From contig JAFGFM010000055.1 in assembly GCA_016931115.1 (NCBI GenBank), forward strand, positions 1-37,778: DNA of 37,778 nucleotides. Direction: 5' to 3'. Below, in pieces: positions 9,617-16,546 of this stretch. Source of the stretch: Deltaproteobacteria bacterium. Lineage in GTDB: Bacteria > Desulfobacterota > DSM-4660 > Desulfatiglandales > HGW-15. The position numbers were made by a program, and so were the translations under genes. The first letter of the stretch is position 1; the number at the start of each line of letters is the position of its first letter. A model generated the notes under the pieces. The model was given only the letters and a program-made list of their open reading frames with translations. It did not search any database and was not told the DNA's origin.

Positions 9617-9964
9617 TTACCTGATTGCTCGTGATGATCTTAAATCAAATAGAGAAAAACCAAGCAGGATTAGTAAAATAAACAGGCTTATAAATACCTG
9701 GGGCTGGGCCATCTTTAAAAAAATTAAAATACAAAAAATCAAAGCCAGTGCATTGCTTATGGAACACAGTATCTTCATCAACATCCCTGTTGTTTGGAGT
9801 CTGGAAATATTGATCAGGCCTAGAAACACAAATGCCATGCCGGTTCCTGCAAACCACAGGGCATTCAGATCAAATACTTTATAAAAGATCGGGGTAAATG
9901 ATGTATGGCAGACGCCTAAAACAATCAGCAAGACAGTAAATGTGTAATCAATTTTTGTTTTCAT
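9617..9964 (-). CDS. Small four-helix membrane protein, unknown function
   Basis: A 115-aa, very hydrophobic protein with four predicted transmembrane helices: residues about 7-25 (TFTVLLIVLGVCHTSF), 36-55 (ALWFAGTGMAFVFLGLI), 62-84 and 89-105. It ends with a basic tail. ATG 9964 has GGAG about 10 bases upstream. It resembles small uncharacterised inner-membrane proteins of the DoxX/DUF-type size class, but I cannot assign a family. It is the next gene after the CARDB gene on the same strand, with about 100 bp between, and need not be cotranscribed. Confidence 0.65.
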   Translation of the reverse strand: MKTKIDYTFTVLLIVLGVCHTSFTPIFYKVFDLNALWFAGTGMAFVFLGLINISRLQTTGMLMKILCSISNALALIFCILIFLKMAQPQVFISLFILLILLGFSLFDLRSSRAIR

Positions 9965-10000
9965 AGTAATTTTCTCCAGGTGCAAATGGTGAATAATTGC

Positions 10001-10050
10001 CCATCCAGAAAGAGGCTATTTCTAGATGGAGCTTTGATCTTTCAGCTTTG
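10001..10050. repeat. Small hairpin repeat, copy 1 of 2
   Basis: CCATCCAGAA and TTCTAGATGG form a stem (one mismatch), followed by a stretch ending CTTTCAGC. The same unit, with a perfect 10-bp stem, occurs at 29684-29732, also between two genes. Confidence 0.5.
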
Positions 10051-10119
10051 AGCCAGTCTTTGTTTTATATGCCTCTATTTACTAATACCCTTGCGGCTGA
10101 AATAGGTTCCCATTATTTA

Positions 10120-10368
10120 TTATGTTTTTGACGATTCATCAGAATGTATCCCCATTGAATGCAAATGATTTATCTGCTCCTTTGTTAATGGAGAATTTAT
10201 ATTATTAATAAATTCTTCAAATCGATCTGTAACCTCTTCCTGCCTTATAAAATGCAGAGCCCATGCAGCCTTTTCTATTGCCTGATATTCTTTTGACTCT
10301 TTAGCAAATTGCGAGGCTATCATATCTAAGATTTCAAATATTTCAATCGAGTCATTTTTGTTATCCAT
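10120..10368 (-). CDS. Small cytosolic protein of the PDZ operon, unknown function
   Basis: An 82-aa, acidic, helical protein (MDNKNDSIEIFEILDMIASQ ...; ends HSMGIHSDESSKT). I do not recognise it. ATG 10368 has GGGAG 9 bases upstream. An in-frame ATG at 10425 overlaps the stop of the upstream PDZ gene in a TAATG arrangement and would add 19 residues, so translational coupling from that start is a real alternative. It is third in an operon after the two PDZ proteins. Confidence 0.55.
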   Translation of the reverse strand: MDNKNDSIEIFEILDMIASQFAKESKEYQAIEKAAWALHFIRQEEVTDRFEEFINNINSPLTKEQINHLHSMGIHSDESSKT

Positions 10369-10424
10369 TTTCTTTTTCTCCCAAAAAATAAAAGATGTCG
10401 GGTTAATGCCTCGTATACGCCCCA

Positions 10425-11291
10425 TTACTGAGGAAACGCCGGTAGCGCTGATGTATAGTAAACCCCTGCTTTCATCCTGGCATTAACGCCAAGCGGGCCG
10501 CGTTCCATCTGTATCTGCATTTTTTCACCGTTGCGGATTATTTCAAGTGTCACAGGTTCACCTAACTCGCCATGTGCAGAAATATCCGCTAGTTCCATAT
10601 GATTATAAACGCGCTCACCATTATAGCTGATTATTTCATCTCCCTCTTTCAGCCCTGCCAGCTCACCGGGGGCTCCTTCTATAACATTACCTATAACAGC
10701 GCTTACATCAGACCCAATGGATTTAAGATACCGTTCATAACCCTCCTGGCCCAGACGATCCCTGATTTCCTCTGTAGCAGTCTTTCTCGTTGAGCCTTGC
10801 TCAAGGTATCGCTGATGCCTGCTTTCCCATTGTGAATAAAGGGAATCCAGAAACATATTTTCTCTCTTCTCTACAATCCATCGGGCTTCATCTTCTGAGA
10901 ATCCCCCCTCTACAAAACGGGCTATCTCTTTTTCTCTTTCGCCCTCTTTGTCTTTGCTGGTTTCATTCCCAATAACTACTCTTGTCAGGTTTTCTGTATT
11001 TGTAATCGGAGGCTTTTCTGGCTTTAATTGCATGCCGGCAGCATTAACAGGGATATTCGATCCACCCAGTAAATTTTCCAGGTGAATGCGCCTGTTCTTT
11101 TCATCCTGCATCCTTTCTTCAAAAACAGATAACCTCTTTTGAATGGCGGCAAGTGTCTCGGATATATGTGTATCTGGAAATTTAACGACCGACGTATCTT
11201 TATCTTGCATGCCTTCAATGCGGACAACTATAAATGAGAGCAAACCAATTATGATCCCAACCAGAATTATTATGACTGTTTTATTATACAT
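10425..11291 (-). CDS. Membrane-anchored PDZ domain protein (second tandem paralogue)
   Basis: A 288-aa protein: an N-terminal transmembrane anchor (residues about 4-23), a coiled coil (about 42-75), a low-complexity linker, a conserved helical region (EKEIARFVEGGFSEDEARWI, then DSLYSQWESRHQRYL and IRDRLGQEGYERYLKSIG), and a C-terminal PDZ domain (about 195-265) with IEGAPGELAGLKEGDEIISY and NGERVYN. No protease domain is attached, so it probably binds C-termini or acts as a periplasmic scaffold. It is clearly paralogous to the gene just upstream (9 bp gap), with the same domain order and many identical motifs. AGGAGA precedes the ATG. Confidence 0.8.
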   Translation of the reverse strand: MYNKTVIIILVGIIIGLLSFIVVRIEGMQDKDTSVVKFPDTHISETLAAIQKRLSVFEERMQDEKNRRIHLENLLGGSNIPVNAAGMQLKPEKPPITNTENLTRVVIGNETSKDKEGEREKEIARFVEGGFSEDEARWIVEKRENMFLDSLYSQWESRHQRYLEQGSTRKTATEEIRDRLGQEGYERYLKSIGSDVSAVIGNVIEGAPGELAGLKEGDEIISYNGERVYNHMELADISAHGELGEPVTLEIIRNGEKMQIQMERGPLGVNARMKAGVYYTSALPAFPQ

Positions 11292-11300
11292 AATGTTCTC

Positions 11301-12176
11301 CTATTTCTTTCCTTCTACCTGTTCAACAGAAATTAGCACTCCTGCGCCCCAGTCTGTTACGATTCCAAGAGGTCCTCGCGCCATAGGTATTTTTATCTTT
11401 TGCCCATCGCGGATTATCTCCAGTATAACCGGTTCACCAAGTTCACCGCGAACAGTGACCTCCGAAAGTTCCAGGTTGTAACAAATACGCTCGCCATTAT
11501 AGCTGATGATTTCATCACCCTTCTTTAATCCCGCCAGGTCCGCTGGTGATTTTTCCATAACACCCTCTACAATAACGCTCGCGGAAGTCCCCAGCGCCTT
11601 AAAGTACTTTTCATAACCATCAGGCCCTAACCGCTCTTTAAGCTCTTCCATCCCGCTCTTTCTTTTTGATTTTTCCTTTAAATAGTTCCTGCGAGCATTT
11701 TCCCACCCTTCGTACAGGGAATCTATACGGATATCATCTATCTTGTCTGCCAGCCACACGGCATCATTTTCGGAAAATCCTGCTTCTTTAAAACGGGCTA
11801 TCTGTGATGCGCGATCATTCTTTTCAGTTTCATTTTTCATCTGCATCTGCGCCATTTTAATGGCCTCTTCAATAGTCTTCGCAGTTTTTATTGGTGGTTC
11901 TGATTTAGTTTTAATATCTGCATTTAATGCCGCTTTCTTCTGGATATCATTTGCAAGTGCTTCAAGGTCCATAAAATGACCCGCTTCAATATCAAGCTGA
12001 TCTTCAAGGGCTGTAAGCCGATTTTGGATATCCTTAAGCGCAGAAGATATCTCCTCATCAGAATTTTTCATAACCGATGCATCAGTTATTTGAGATCTGT
12101 TAAAACGAATAATAAAAATTAGAAACAAACCGATTATTATAATACCTGATAATACACTAATGACCTTCTTGAACAT
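11301..12176 (-). CDS. Membrane-anchored PDZ domain protein (first tandem paralogue)
   Basis: A 291-aa protein with the same architecture as its downstream neighbour: an N-terminal membrane anchor (about 4-24), a coiled coil (about 42-80), a helical region with IARFKEAGFSENDAVWLADK and LKERLGPDGYEKYFKALG, then a PDZ domain (MEKSPADLAGLKKGDEIISY, NGERICYN, GELGEPVILEIIRDGQKIKI) and a closing RGPLGI motif. The two proteins share GDEIISYNGER, GELGEPV and RGPLG, which indicates tandem duplication. GGGAGG precedes ATG 12176. The gene heads a three-gene operon. Whether the pair forms a heterodimer is inference. Confidence 0.82.
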   Translation of the reverse strand: MFKKVISVLSGIIIIGLFLIFIIRFNRSQITDASVMKNSDEEISSALKDIQNRLTALEDQLDIEAGHFMDLEALANDIQKKAALNADIKTKSEPPIKTAKTIEEAIKMAQMQMKNETEKNDRASQIARFKEAGFSENDAVWLADKIDDIRIDSLYEGWENARRNYLKEKSKRKSGMEELKERLGPDGYEKYFKALGTSASVIVEGVMEKSPADLAGLKKGDEIISYNGERICYNLELSEVTVRGELGEPVILEIIRDGQKIKIPMARGPLGIVTDWGAGVLISVEQVEGKK

Positions 12177-12209
12177 TATGCCTCCCAGGTTTTTTCATTG
12201 GTAAAGTGC

Positions 12210-12266
12210 GTAGGTTGTGTTAAGCGGAGCAACACAACAATATCCAAGTCAATATTTCAAATAATG
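12210..12266. repeat. Palindromic GTAGG-type repeat, copy A
   Basis: GTAGGTTGTGTT-AAGCGGAGC-AACACAACA: perfect 8-bp arms GTTGTGTT/AACACAAC around a 9-base loop. About 57 bp here matches copy B at 13734-13787 in the same orientation (both continue with a TCCA-GTCAA-ATT-CAAAT core). It resembles the widespread REP-like palindromes of proteobacteria that begin GTAGGT. It lies 34 bp upstream of the first PDZ gene. Confidence 0.65.
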
Positions 12267-12338
12267 CTTTCTTTATATAGTAAGGGAATCATTTTCTTTT
12301 TCTACCGTAAATTTATGAGGTGTTGAGTTAATAATCTG

Positions 12339-13703
12339 TCATAACGTCTGTCCAGAAAAACCCTCCCATCTTCCGCCCTTTGTCGGTCCCACATGCTTAA
12401 TCACTCCATCTTCTTTAAGCCTGTTGATTTGGTGCTGCACACTGTAAACGCTCATCCCGGATTGTTCTGCAATCTCCCTGATACTAAGTGAAGGCAGTTC
12501 TTTCAGGATATTCAATATTATTTCTTTGGGGTTTCTTTTGGGTTTCTTTGGGGTTTCTTTGGGGGTCGGACTTTTTCCATTTTTGGTTTTTTCACCTTTT
12601 GCTGTTACATCCTTTAAGGCTCGGCGTTTAAAGCTGGTTATAAATAGTTTTGCAATCTCCTTAAATTCTACGTCAGGCTCCATTTCAAGGATAAGAGGGA
12701 TTCCCCGCCCCCAAGCCTCCACCATGTGGATACGTCTTAACAACTCAGCCACAAGGGGATTGCGACGTTTGCTTACATTCCCCATGCGAAGCTCTTCAAT
12801 GGTGAGGCCCTCTAACAACCCTCCGGGGTTTCTGATCTCCACGCGGTCTTTAAAAACCGCTACCTGAACATAATCGGGATCACGATAATCGCGGTGACAA
12901 AAGGCATTTATAATGGCTTCACGTATGGCGTCCTTGGAAATTTCAGGTATGTCTTCCCGATAAAGCCCCTTTACCTGCATGCCGATATGTATGTTTTTTA
13001 AAATATATTTCTGTGCCTCTTCTATTAGCATAAGAATATCGCCCTCAAAATCATGGCGATCGAGTATATCGGAGCTTGTTATACCGCTGAACACGGCACA
13101 GCGTAATAGTAAAAGAGGTGACTTGGCAAAAAACAGGGTTGCGGCGTTTAACACCTTGTCATTTTTCAACACATCAAGTTTTTTCAGGACATCAACAGGA
13201 CTGCTCCAAGACAGGCCAGTCTTTTTGATAAAGATTTTCAATTTTTCATGATCAATAGATCTGATCCCTTTGCCTGAGGGTTCACTGTCCCAGTTGAGGT
13301 TTACGTGCGCCTTCTCAAGGATGATATGCTTTAATTCACTAGCGCTGAGCTGTCGGTCTTCATCGGCCACACGGATATATGCCTTACCGTATGCAAAATA
13401 TGGAGTATCCTTACCTTTGAACACAACCTTAATGCAGATTTTACCTTCCAATTGCTCAAGGGTTATTTCAGGGAAGATTTTTGGCTCAATATGTGCTGCG
13501 ACTGTCTGGGAAAGGTCTCGCAATGTTTTTTCTCCCGCACTAACACCACCAGTAATTTCGCCATTGTTATCAACTCCAAACCACAGAGTCCCAGCCTGGT
13601 GTTTATTCAGGATTGAGGCTATGGAAATCAAGCCCTGCTTAAGCTCAGCAAGACTCTTTTTCAACTCTATTGTTTCACTTTCTTTTAGTTTCTGTCTCTT
13701 CAT
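12339..13703 (-). CDS. Schlafen/AlbA_2 domain protein with C-terminal winged helix
   Basis: A 454-aa protein of the COG2865 type (often called RNA-binding or RecG-like ATP-binding). Residues about 8-130 form the Schlafen AlbA_2 domain (SETIELKKSL, LNKHQAGTLWFGVDNNGEI, YFAYGKAYIRVADEDRQL). The middle contains the typical AIREAIINAFCHRDYRDPDY, DRVEIRNPGGL and a GMGN-like MGNVSKRRNPLVAELLRR. A Lys/Pro-rich linker precedes a winged helix-turn-helix (about 398-450, SIREIAEQSGMSVYSVQHQI). It probably acts as a transcriptional or post-transcriptional regulator, sometimes defence-linked. ATG 13703 has AAGG 7 bases upstream. The linker is coded by an 11-bp tandem repeat. It lies between two copies of a palindromic repeat and may be the last cassette of the adjacent cassette array. 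Confidence 0.85.
   Translation of the reverse strand: MKRQKLKESETIELKKSLAELKQGLISIASILNKHQAGTLWFGVDNNGEITGGVSAGEKTLRDLSQTVAAHIEPKIFPEITLEQLEGKICIKVVFKGKDTPYFAYGKAYIRVADEDRQLSASELKHIILEKAHVNLNWDSEPSGKGIRSIDHEKLKIFIKKTGLSWSSPVDVLKKLDVLKNDKVLNAATLFFAKSPLLLLRCAVFSGITSSDILDRHDFEGDILMLIEEAQKYILKNIHIGMQVKGLYREDIPEISKDAIREAIINAFCHRDYRDPDYVQVAVFKDRVEIRNPGGLLEGLTIEELRMGNVSKRRNPLVAELLRRIHMVEAWGRGIPLILEMEPDVEFKEIAKLFITSFKRRALKDVTAKGEKTKNGKSPTPKETPKKPKRNPKEIILNILKELPSLSIREIAEQSGMSVYSVQHQINRLKEDGVIKHVGPTKGGRWEGFSGQTL
12525..12567. repeat. 11-bp tandem repeat inside the Schlafen-type gene
   Basis: Three consecutive 11-base units (TTTGGGGTTTC, TTTTGGGTTTC, TTTGGGGTTTC) and a 10-base partial unit TTTGGGGGTC on the plus strand. 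On the coding strand they encode the Lys/Pro-rich linker between the AlbA-type part and the winged helix. The unit length is not a multiple of three. Confidence 0.8.
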
Positions 13704-13733
13704 ACAAACGCCTTTTATGTCAAAATCCAGATT

Positions 13734-13787
13734 GTAGGTTGTATTAAGCGAAAAAACACAACAATTTCCAGTCAACATTACAAATGA
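13734..13787. repeat. Palindromic GTAGG-type repeat, copy B
   Basis: GTAGGTTGTATT-AAGCGAAAA-AACACAACA, closely matching copy A at 12210 and in the same orientation, 31 bp upstream of the Schlafen-type gene. The copies therefore flank that gene as direct repeats. Its outer end merges with the proposed attC-like site at 13770-13863. Confidence 0.65.
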
Positions 13788-13863
13788 CTTTTTGATAACC
13801 GAACTGGTGGACGTTTTATCGCCCGGTCGGATTCATTAAATTGAAAGCCTTTTTTCATTGCTA
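13770..13863 (-). other. Candidate attC site 4 (degenerate)
   Basis: Read on the minus strand it begins TAGCAAT and ends GTTGACT. Inside, 13794-13834 matches the core of attC site 1 (15304-15343) over about 40 bp, both containing GATAACCG, CGTTTTATC and CCCGGTCGG. The core arms ACCGAACTGG and CCGGTCGGAT form an imperfect stem. The start TAGCAAT differs by one base from the complement of the next junction (GTTGCTA at 14239-14245 read on the minus strand). The outer boxes are imperfect, so this is a decayed or distant attC. Confidence 0.4.
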
Positions 13864-13925
13864 TTTAGCGACAATGTATTTTCGATAACCTGTTTTTTTT
13901 ACACATAAATATTGATTTATATTTT

Positions 13926-14120
13926 CTATTTAGCAATTTTGCCAACATTGGCATTTTTGCTAATGCTTTTAATAATGCCCCTCTTTACCATATAACTGGC
14001 AGAAGATGATAATGTATTCATAACCCGGGCAAATTCACGCTTCCTCGTACCCAGTTCTTCTTTACCCCGGAAGCATAATGAACCTAATATCAGTCCGCTT
14101 TTTGCTTTTCTATCTATCAA
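13926..14120 (-). CDS. Doubtful short ORF inside the cassette array
   Basis: A 64-residue reading frame starting at TTG 14120 with AGGA about 9 bases upstream (begins with DRKAKSGLILGSLCFRGKEE, ends ISKNANVGKIAK). It is basic, with no recognised domain. It is the only sizeable frame between candidate attC sites 3 and 4, so it would be that cassette's gene if the cassette codes for anything. About 120 bp separate it from the proposed junction, unlike the tight spacing of the other cassettes. Confidence 0.25.
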   Translation of the reverse strand: MIDRKAKSGLILGSLCFRGKEELGTRKREFARVMNTLSSSASYMVKRGIIKSISKNANVGKIAK

Positions 14121-14238
14121 ATAGCTCTGTTCCTATACCGGTGGATTCTGACAATTGCTCTATGTTTTTTTTTTTATCTTTTTACCAACGTCCCACAGTC
14201 CATTACCGAATCATAAATTAAGGAGTCTGGCGTATATA

Positions 14239-14330
14239 TAGCAACTAGCCTCATCCTCCTAAGATAGTTGAAAATATTTATTTTGCTTGCCCGGCGATAT
14301 AGTAGCCAGGTCACCTTGAACTTGTTGCTA
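14239..14330 (-). other. Candidate attC site 3
   Basis: The ends are perfect 7-base inverted repeats, TAGCAAC (14239-14245) and GTTGCTA (14324-14330), of the form expected for the outer attC boxes. On the minus strand the left box includes the TAG stop codon of the lipoprotein gene. The inner stem is weak. Unlike sites 1 and 2, the box does not match the complement of its own cassette's start (GTTAAAG), so support is only moderate. Confidence 0.4.
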
Positions 14331-14789
14331 ATAATTTTTTTCCATTATTTTTATTTTGTTGCCTTCTAAAAACACAACTAAGTTTGCTTCCATTGTATCA
14401 TGTCCATCTTCACAATAAATATGTACTTCAAATGGATTAATAAATTTAATTCCAGTAACAACCCACGTAGCACCTTGATTTTGTTGATCGTTTATAATTT
14501 CATTTATATTTTCTTCAATGTATTTTGACAGTTCCTTTTTATATAAATAGTAATTTTCATTAGTATTAATTTGATCCAATTCTTTTTTAATCAACTTCAA
14601 TTTGAAGTTTTCATCTTTTAGATTATTTACCTCTTCATTTGCCTGTATTAGTAGTTTTTCTGCTTCTTGTTTTTGTTTTATTAATAAAGCAACCTCTGCA
14701 TTATCTGATTTTGAATTGTAACAAGAAGTCAGTAGAAATATTAGAATGAATGAGATTATGACTTTTATTATGTTTTTTACTGGTTTCAT
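14328..14789 (-). CDS. Cassette-borne coiled-coil lipoprotein, unknown function
   Basis: A 153-aa exported lipoprotein: an N-terminal signal with lipobox LLTSC (Cys23), a Glu/Lys/Asn-rich coiled coil (about residues 35-75), then a small mixed domain (about 95-153) with GATWVVTGIKFINPFEVHIY and a DTMEANLVVF strand. No family recognised. It is strikingly A/T-rich compared with the flanking housekeeping genes. The ATG lies 16 bases after the proposed recombination point in GTTAAAG (14800-14806, minus strand), the tight spacing typical of integron cassettes. There is no strong Shine-Dalgarno; AAAGAG is the nearest candidate. Confidence 0.75.
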   Translation of the reverse strand: MKPVKNIIKVIISFILIFLLTSCYNSKSDNAEVALLIKQKQEAEKLLIQANEEVNNLKDENFKLKLIKKELDQINTNENYYLYKKELSKYIEENINEIINDQQNQGATWVVTGIKFINPFEVHIYCEDGHDTMEANLVVFLEGNKIKIMEKNY

Positions 14790-14799
14790 TTTAATAACT

Positions 14800-14867
14800 C
14801 TTTAACCGCGCTGCATAAGCGGTTTGGCAAGCTTTTTGCCAAATCCGACTTAATGGAATTGTTGGGG
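14800..14867 (-). other. attC recombination site 2 of the cassette array
   Basis: 68 bp. On the minus strand it starts CCCCAAC and ends GTTAAAG. Inside is a long imperfect stem: TAAGTCGGATTTGGCAA pairs with TTGCCAAACCGCTTA around AAGC, with unpaired bases as in attC sites. The decisive sign is that CCCCAAC is the exact reverse complement of GTTGGGG, the first bases of the same cassette (15292-15298), as expected if the circular cassette rejoins its own two ends. Confidence 0.7.
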
Positions 14868-15284
14868 AATGGTTTTGCCTTCCCTTAGTATATTGAGCAA
14901 TTCTTCATCAGAATGATCATGCCAGATTTTAAGCAAGTGAATAGCTTGCTCTACATTGCAATTTTTAAAACTATGCCAACCACCGCCGGGATGAAGGAAT
15001 GTGTGAATGATTTTCTTTAATCCTTTTGGTCTTTTTTCTGGGTCTGAAAAACTGATCTCAAATTTTCCCTTTGAAGTGCAACTACAAAAAAACATATTTT
15101 CTTTAGAATCCTCACCGACATCGAGCAGTGGAAACTCTTTATCCAAATTATTGATTTCTTCATATAATGACAGTCCATTTTCCCAAGGGTGGTTCCGAAT
15201 TAAGTTTTCAACGTCCGATATTGTTCCGTTTGTAGGTTTTACAACATACTCTTTGTTTGGATATAATACTGCATATTCCAACAT
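14850..15284 (-). CDS. Cassette-borne cytosolic protein, unknown function
   Basis: A 144-aa protein with no signal peptide or membrane segment and no family I recognise. It has a short Cys pair (FFCSCTSKGKFEISF), a Gly-rich turn (FLHPGGGWHSF) and a helical C-terminus (QAIHLLKIWHDHSDEELLNI). The ATG lies 13 bases after the proposed junction in GTTGGGG, and those G residues are the only plausible ribosome binding site. The last codons overlap the left box of attC site 2 and the stop lies within that site, a layout common in integron cassettes. A role in immunity or regulation cannot be judged from sequence. Confidence 0.72.
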   Translation of the reverse strand: MLEYAVLYPNKEYVVKPTNGTISDVENLIRNHPWENGLSLYEEINNLDKEFPLLDVGEDSKENMFFCSCTSKGKFEISFSDPEKRPKGLKKIIHTFLHPGGGWHSFKNCNVEQAIHLLKIWHDHSDEELLNILREGKTIPQQFH

Positions 15285-15291
15285 GGACTAT

Positions 15292-15363
15292 CCCCAACAA
15301 CAAGATAACCGGCCGGGCGGCGTTTTATCACCCGGTCGGTTACTAATCCTTTGTTTGTTATGA
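15292..15363 (-). other. attC recombination site 1 of the cassette array
   Basis: 72 bp. On the minus strand it begins TCATAAC (within TTTCATAAC) and ends GTTGGGG. It folds into a strong stem: AACAAACAAAG with CTTGTTGTTG, then GTAACCGACCGGG with CCCGGCCGGTTAT around a short loop. TTTCATAAC is the exact 9-base reverse complement of GTTATGAAA, the start of the same cassette at 15829-15837. The layout and the stem resemble Vibrio-type and environmental attC sites, which also open with ATAACAAA. Confidence 0.72.
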
Positions 15364-15388
15364 AATGTTATTTTTAAAACTGTAAAAG

Positions 15389-15814
15389 CTACTTTTTCAA
15401 GCTTGTACTTACCTTGCATTTCTTATCAACACAAACAGGTTTATTGATAAGGTCTTGATTTTTTATTTGATGAAAAGCCTTATCATCACAACGTTCGCAG
15501 TATTCTTCCATTCTCATCTTCATCGAAGTTACTTGGCTTGTCGGAAAAGGTACTGTTTCCCCGAAAGGCTTCTGATCTATTAAACTACAATCATTATCGT
15601 TATTACATTGATTTAGAGTATCAAGCTCATGAAGGATATTTTTAAGAAGATTTTCACAGTAGTCTTTTTCTGTTTTTGTTGTAGGTTTTATATGACTACT
15701 CATAAGCTCAAAATTTGATGACCAACTTTTTTGATCCTCGGCGACCAAACCATTCGAGGTGAATAATATACTGCAAACAACAAACGTTAATAAAATTGTA
15801 AAACGTCTTATCAT
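15389..15814 (-). CDS. Cassette-borne exported Cys-rich protein
   Basis: A 141-aa protein with a signal peptide (MIRRFTILLTFVVCSILFTS, cleavage near GLVAED), then a mature part containing seven Cys, among them CNNDNDCSLID, YCERCDD and PVCVDKKCKV. The spacing resembles small exported proteins, frequent in delta-proteobacteria and myxobacteria, that carry a C-x-D-x-D-C opening and a C-V-x-x-x-x-C close, all without known function. ATG 15814 has a perfect AAGGAGG 8 bases upstream. The earlier in-frame start at 15865 would add residues across the junction and is unlikely. The ATG is 22 bases after the proposed junction. The nearest attC site follows 24 bp after the stop. Confidence 0.75.
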   Translation of the reverse strand: MIRRFTILLTFVVCSILFTSNGLVAEDQKSWSSNFELMSSHIKPTTKTEKDYCENLLKNILHELDTLNQCNNDNDCSLIDQKPFGETVPFPTSQVTSMKMRMEEYCERCDDKAFHQIKNQDLINKPVCVDKKCKVSTSLKK

Positions 15815-15830
15815 TTCTTTTCCTCCTTTT

Positions 15831-15991
15831 TCATAACAAGGTATTGAACAGTTTCTGTTCAACATCCTATAATCTTTAAATTCGTCAAATCATTAAAATA
15901 ATCATAATAGCAAATCTGGTTGATTTAATTAGTTTATTTAACTTGTACAACACCCAAAAATAATTTCTTAGGAGGTTTCTGTTCAATACCT
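15831..15991 (-). other. Upstream junction of the first cassette (attI remnant or decayed attC)
   Basis: The minus strand reads GTTATGA at 15831-15837, the entry junction of the first cassette. Next to it AGGTATTGAACAG (15839-15851) is exactly inverted at 15979-15991 (CTGTTCAATACCT), and a second CTGTTCAAC lies between. No attC-type partner box is seen in this stretch and no integrase gene flanks it. It is either the old attI region or a degraded site. Confidence 0.35.
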
Positions 15992-16372
15992 CTGCTACCT
16001 GTACAAATATCAACGTAACTTTCTATAAGTTTGATGAAAACATATCTGATTAGACTTGGGCATTATGGAAAATAGCATAAGGTATGTCAATAGGTTTTGG
16101 GTTCGGTTAAAGCTTCCCCCTCCCATGGCCCATCCCGCCGCGAAGCGGGAATTTCTGAAAGGATTAAAAATGGATTTCCCGATCTAATCGGGGAATGACG
16201 GTGGTTGTGGATTCCCTGTTCAGACTTTCCAGTTTTGCCAGGGGTATCCATTTGATTTTGCATTATTTGGTATAAAGTGGATTTCCACCTTCTCGTATTG
16301 ATGTCAAGCTATGCAATATCGTACTGGAAACATATTGCTGAAAAGGGATATTAGATAAAAATCCCTGAGAAA
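15992..16372. repeat. Non-coding stretch with palindromic elements
   Basis: No convincing gene. At about 16128-16152 CCCGC-CGCGAA-GCGGG forms a small hairpin; at about 16173-16195 TTCCCGAT and ATCGGGGAA form another followed by TGACGG. Both resemble the widespread intergenic palindromes containing ATTCCCG/CGGGAAT. The stretch from about 16219 (GTTCAGACTTTCCA) to 16372 is partly shared with 18152-18250, upstream of repeat copy 3. Confidence 0.45.
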
Positions 16373-16506
16373 AACATCTATTCATAATTCAAGACGAAAA
16401 ATCATTTCTCACACAAAGTCACAAAGCCCACAAAGTTAATAAAAATATTATTTTAAAATGCATTTGATTTTCTTAGTGTTCTTTGCGCCTCTGTGTGAGA
16501 TATTGC
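16373..16506. repeat. Dispersed hairpin repeat, copy 2
   Basis: Same orientation and ends as copy 1, with a few substitutions and a small deletion. The right arm ends 41 bp from the stop codon of the 499-aa secreted protein. Extra upstream similarity to copy 3 extends the shared region to roughly 290 bp, with gaps. Confidence 0.85.
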
Positions 16507-16546
16507 TTTAGCCTGTGATTCATAAATCCGATCCTGGTTTGCCGCT

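Noticed and set aside
8540-10410. Similar 35-base stretches at 8546 and 10387 (AAAAT-AAA-GATG-CGGG-TAAT)
   Set aside because: Similarity is only about 75 percent over a short A/T-rich segment and no stem is conserved; too weak to call a repeat.
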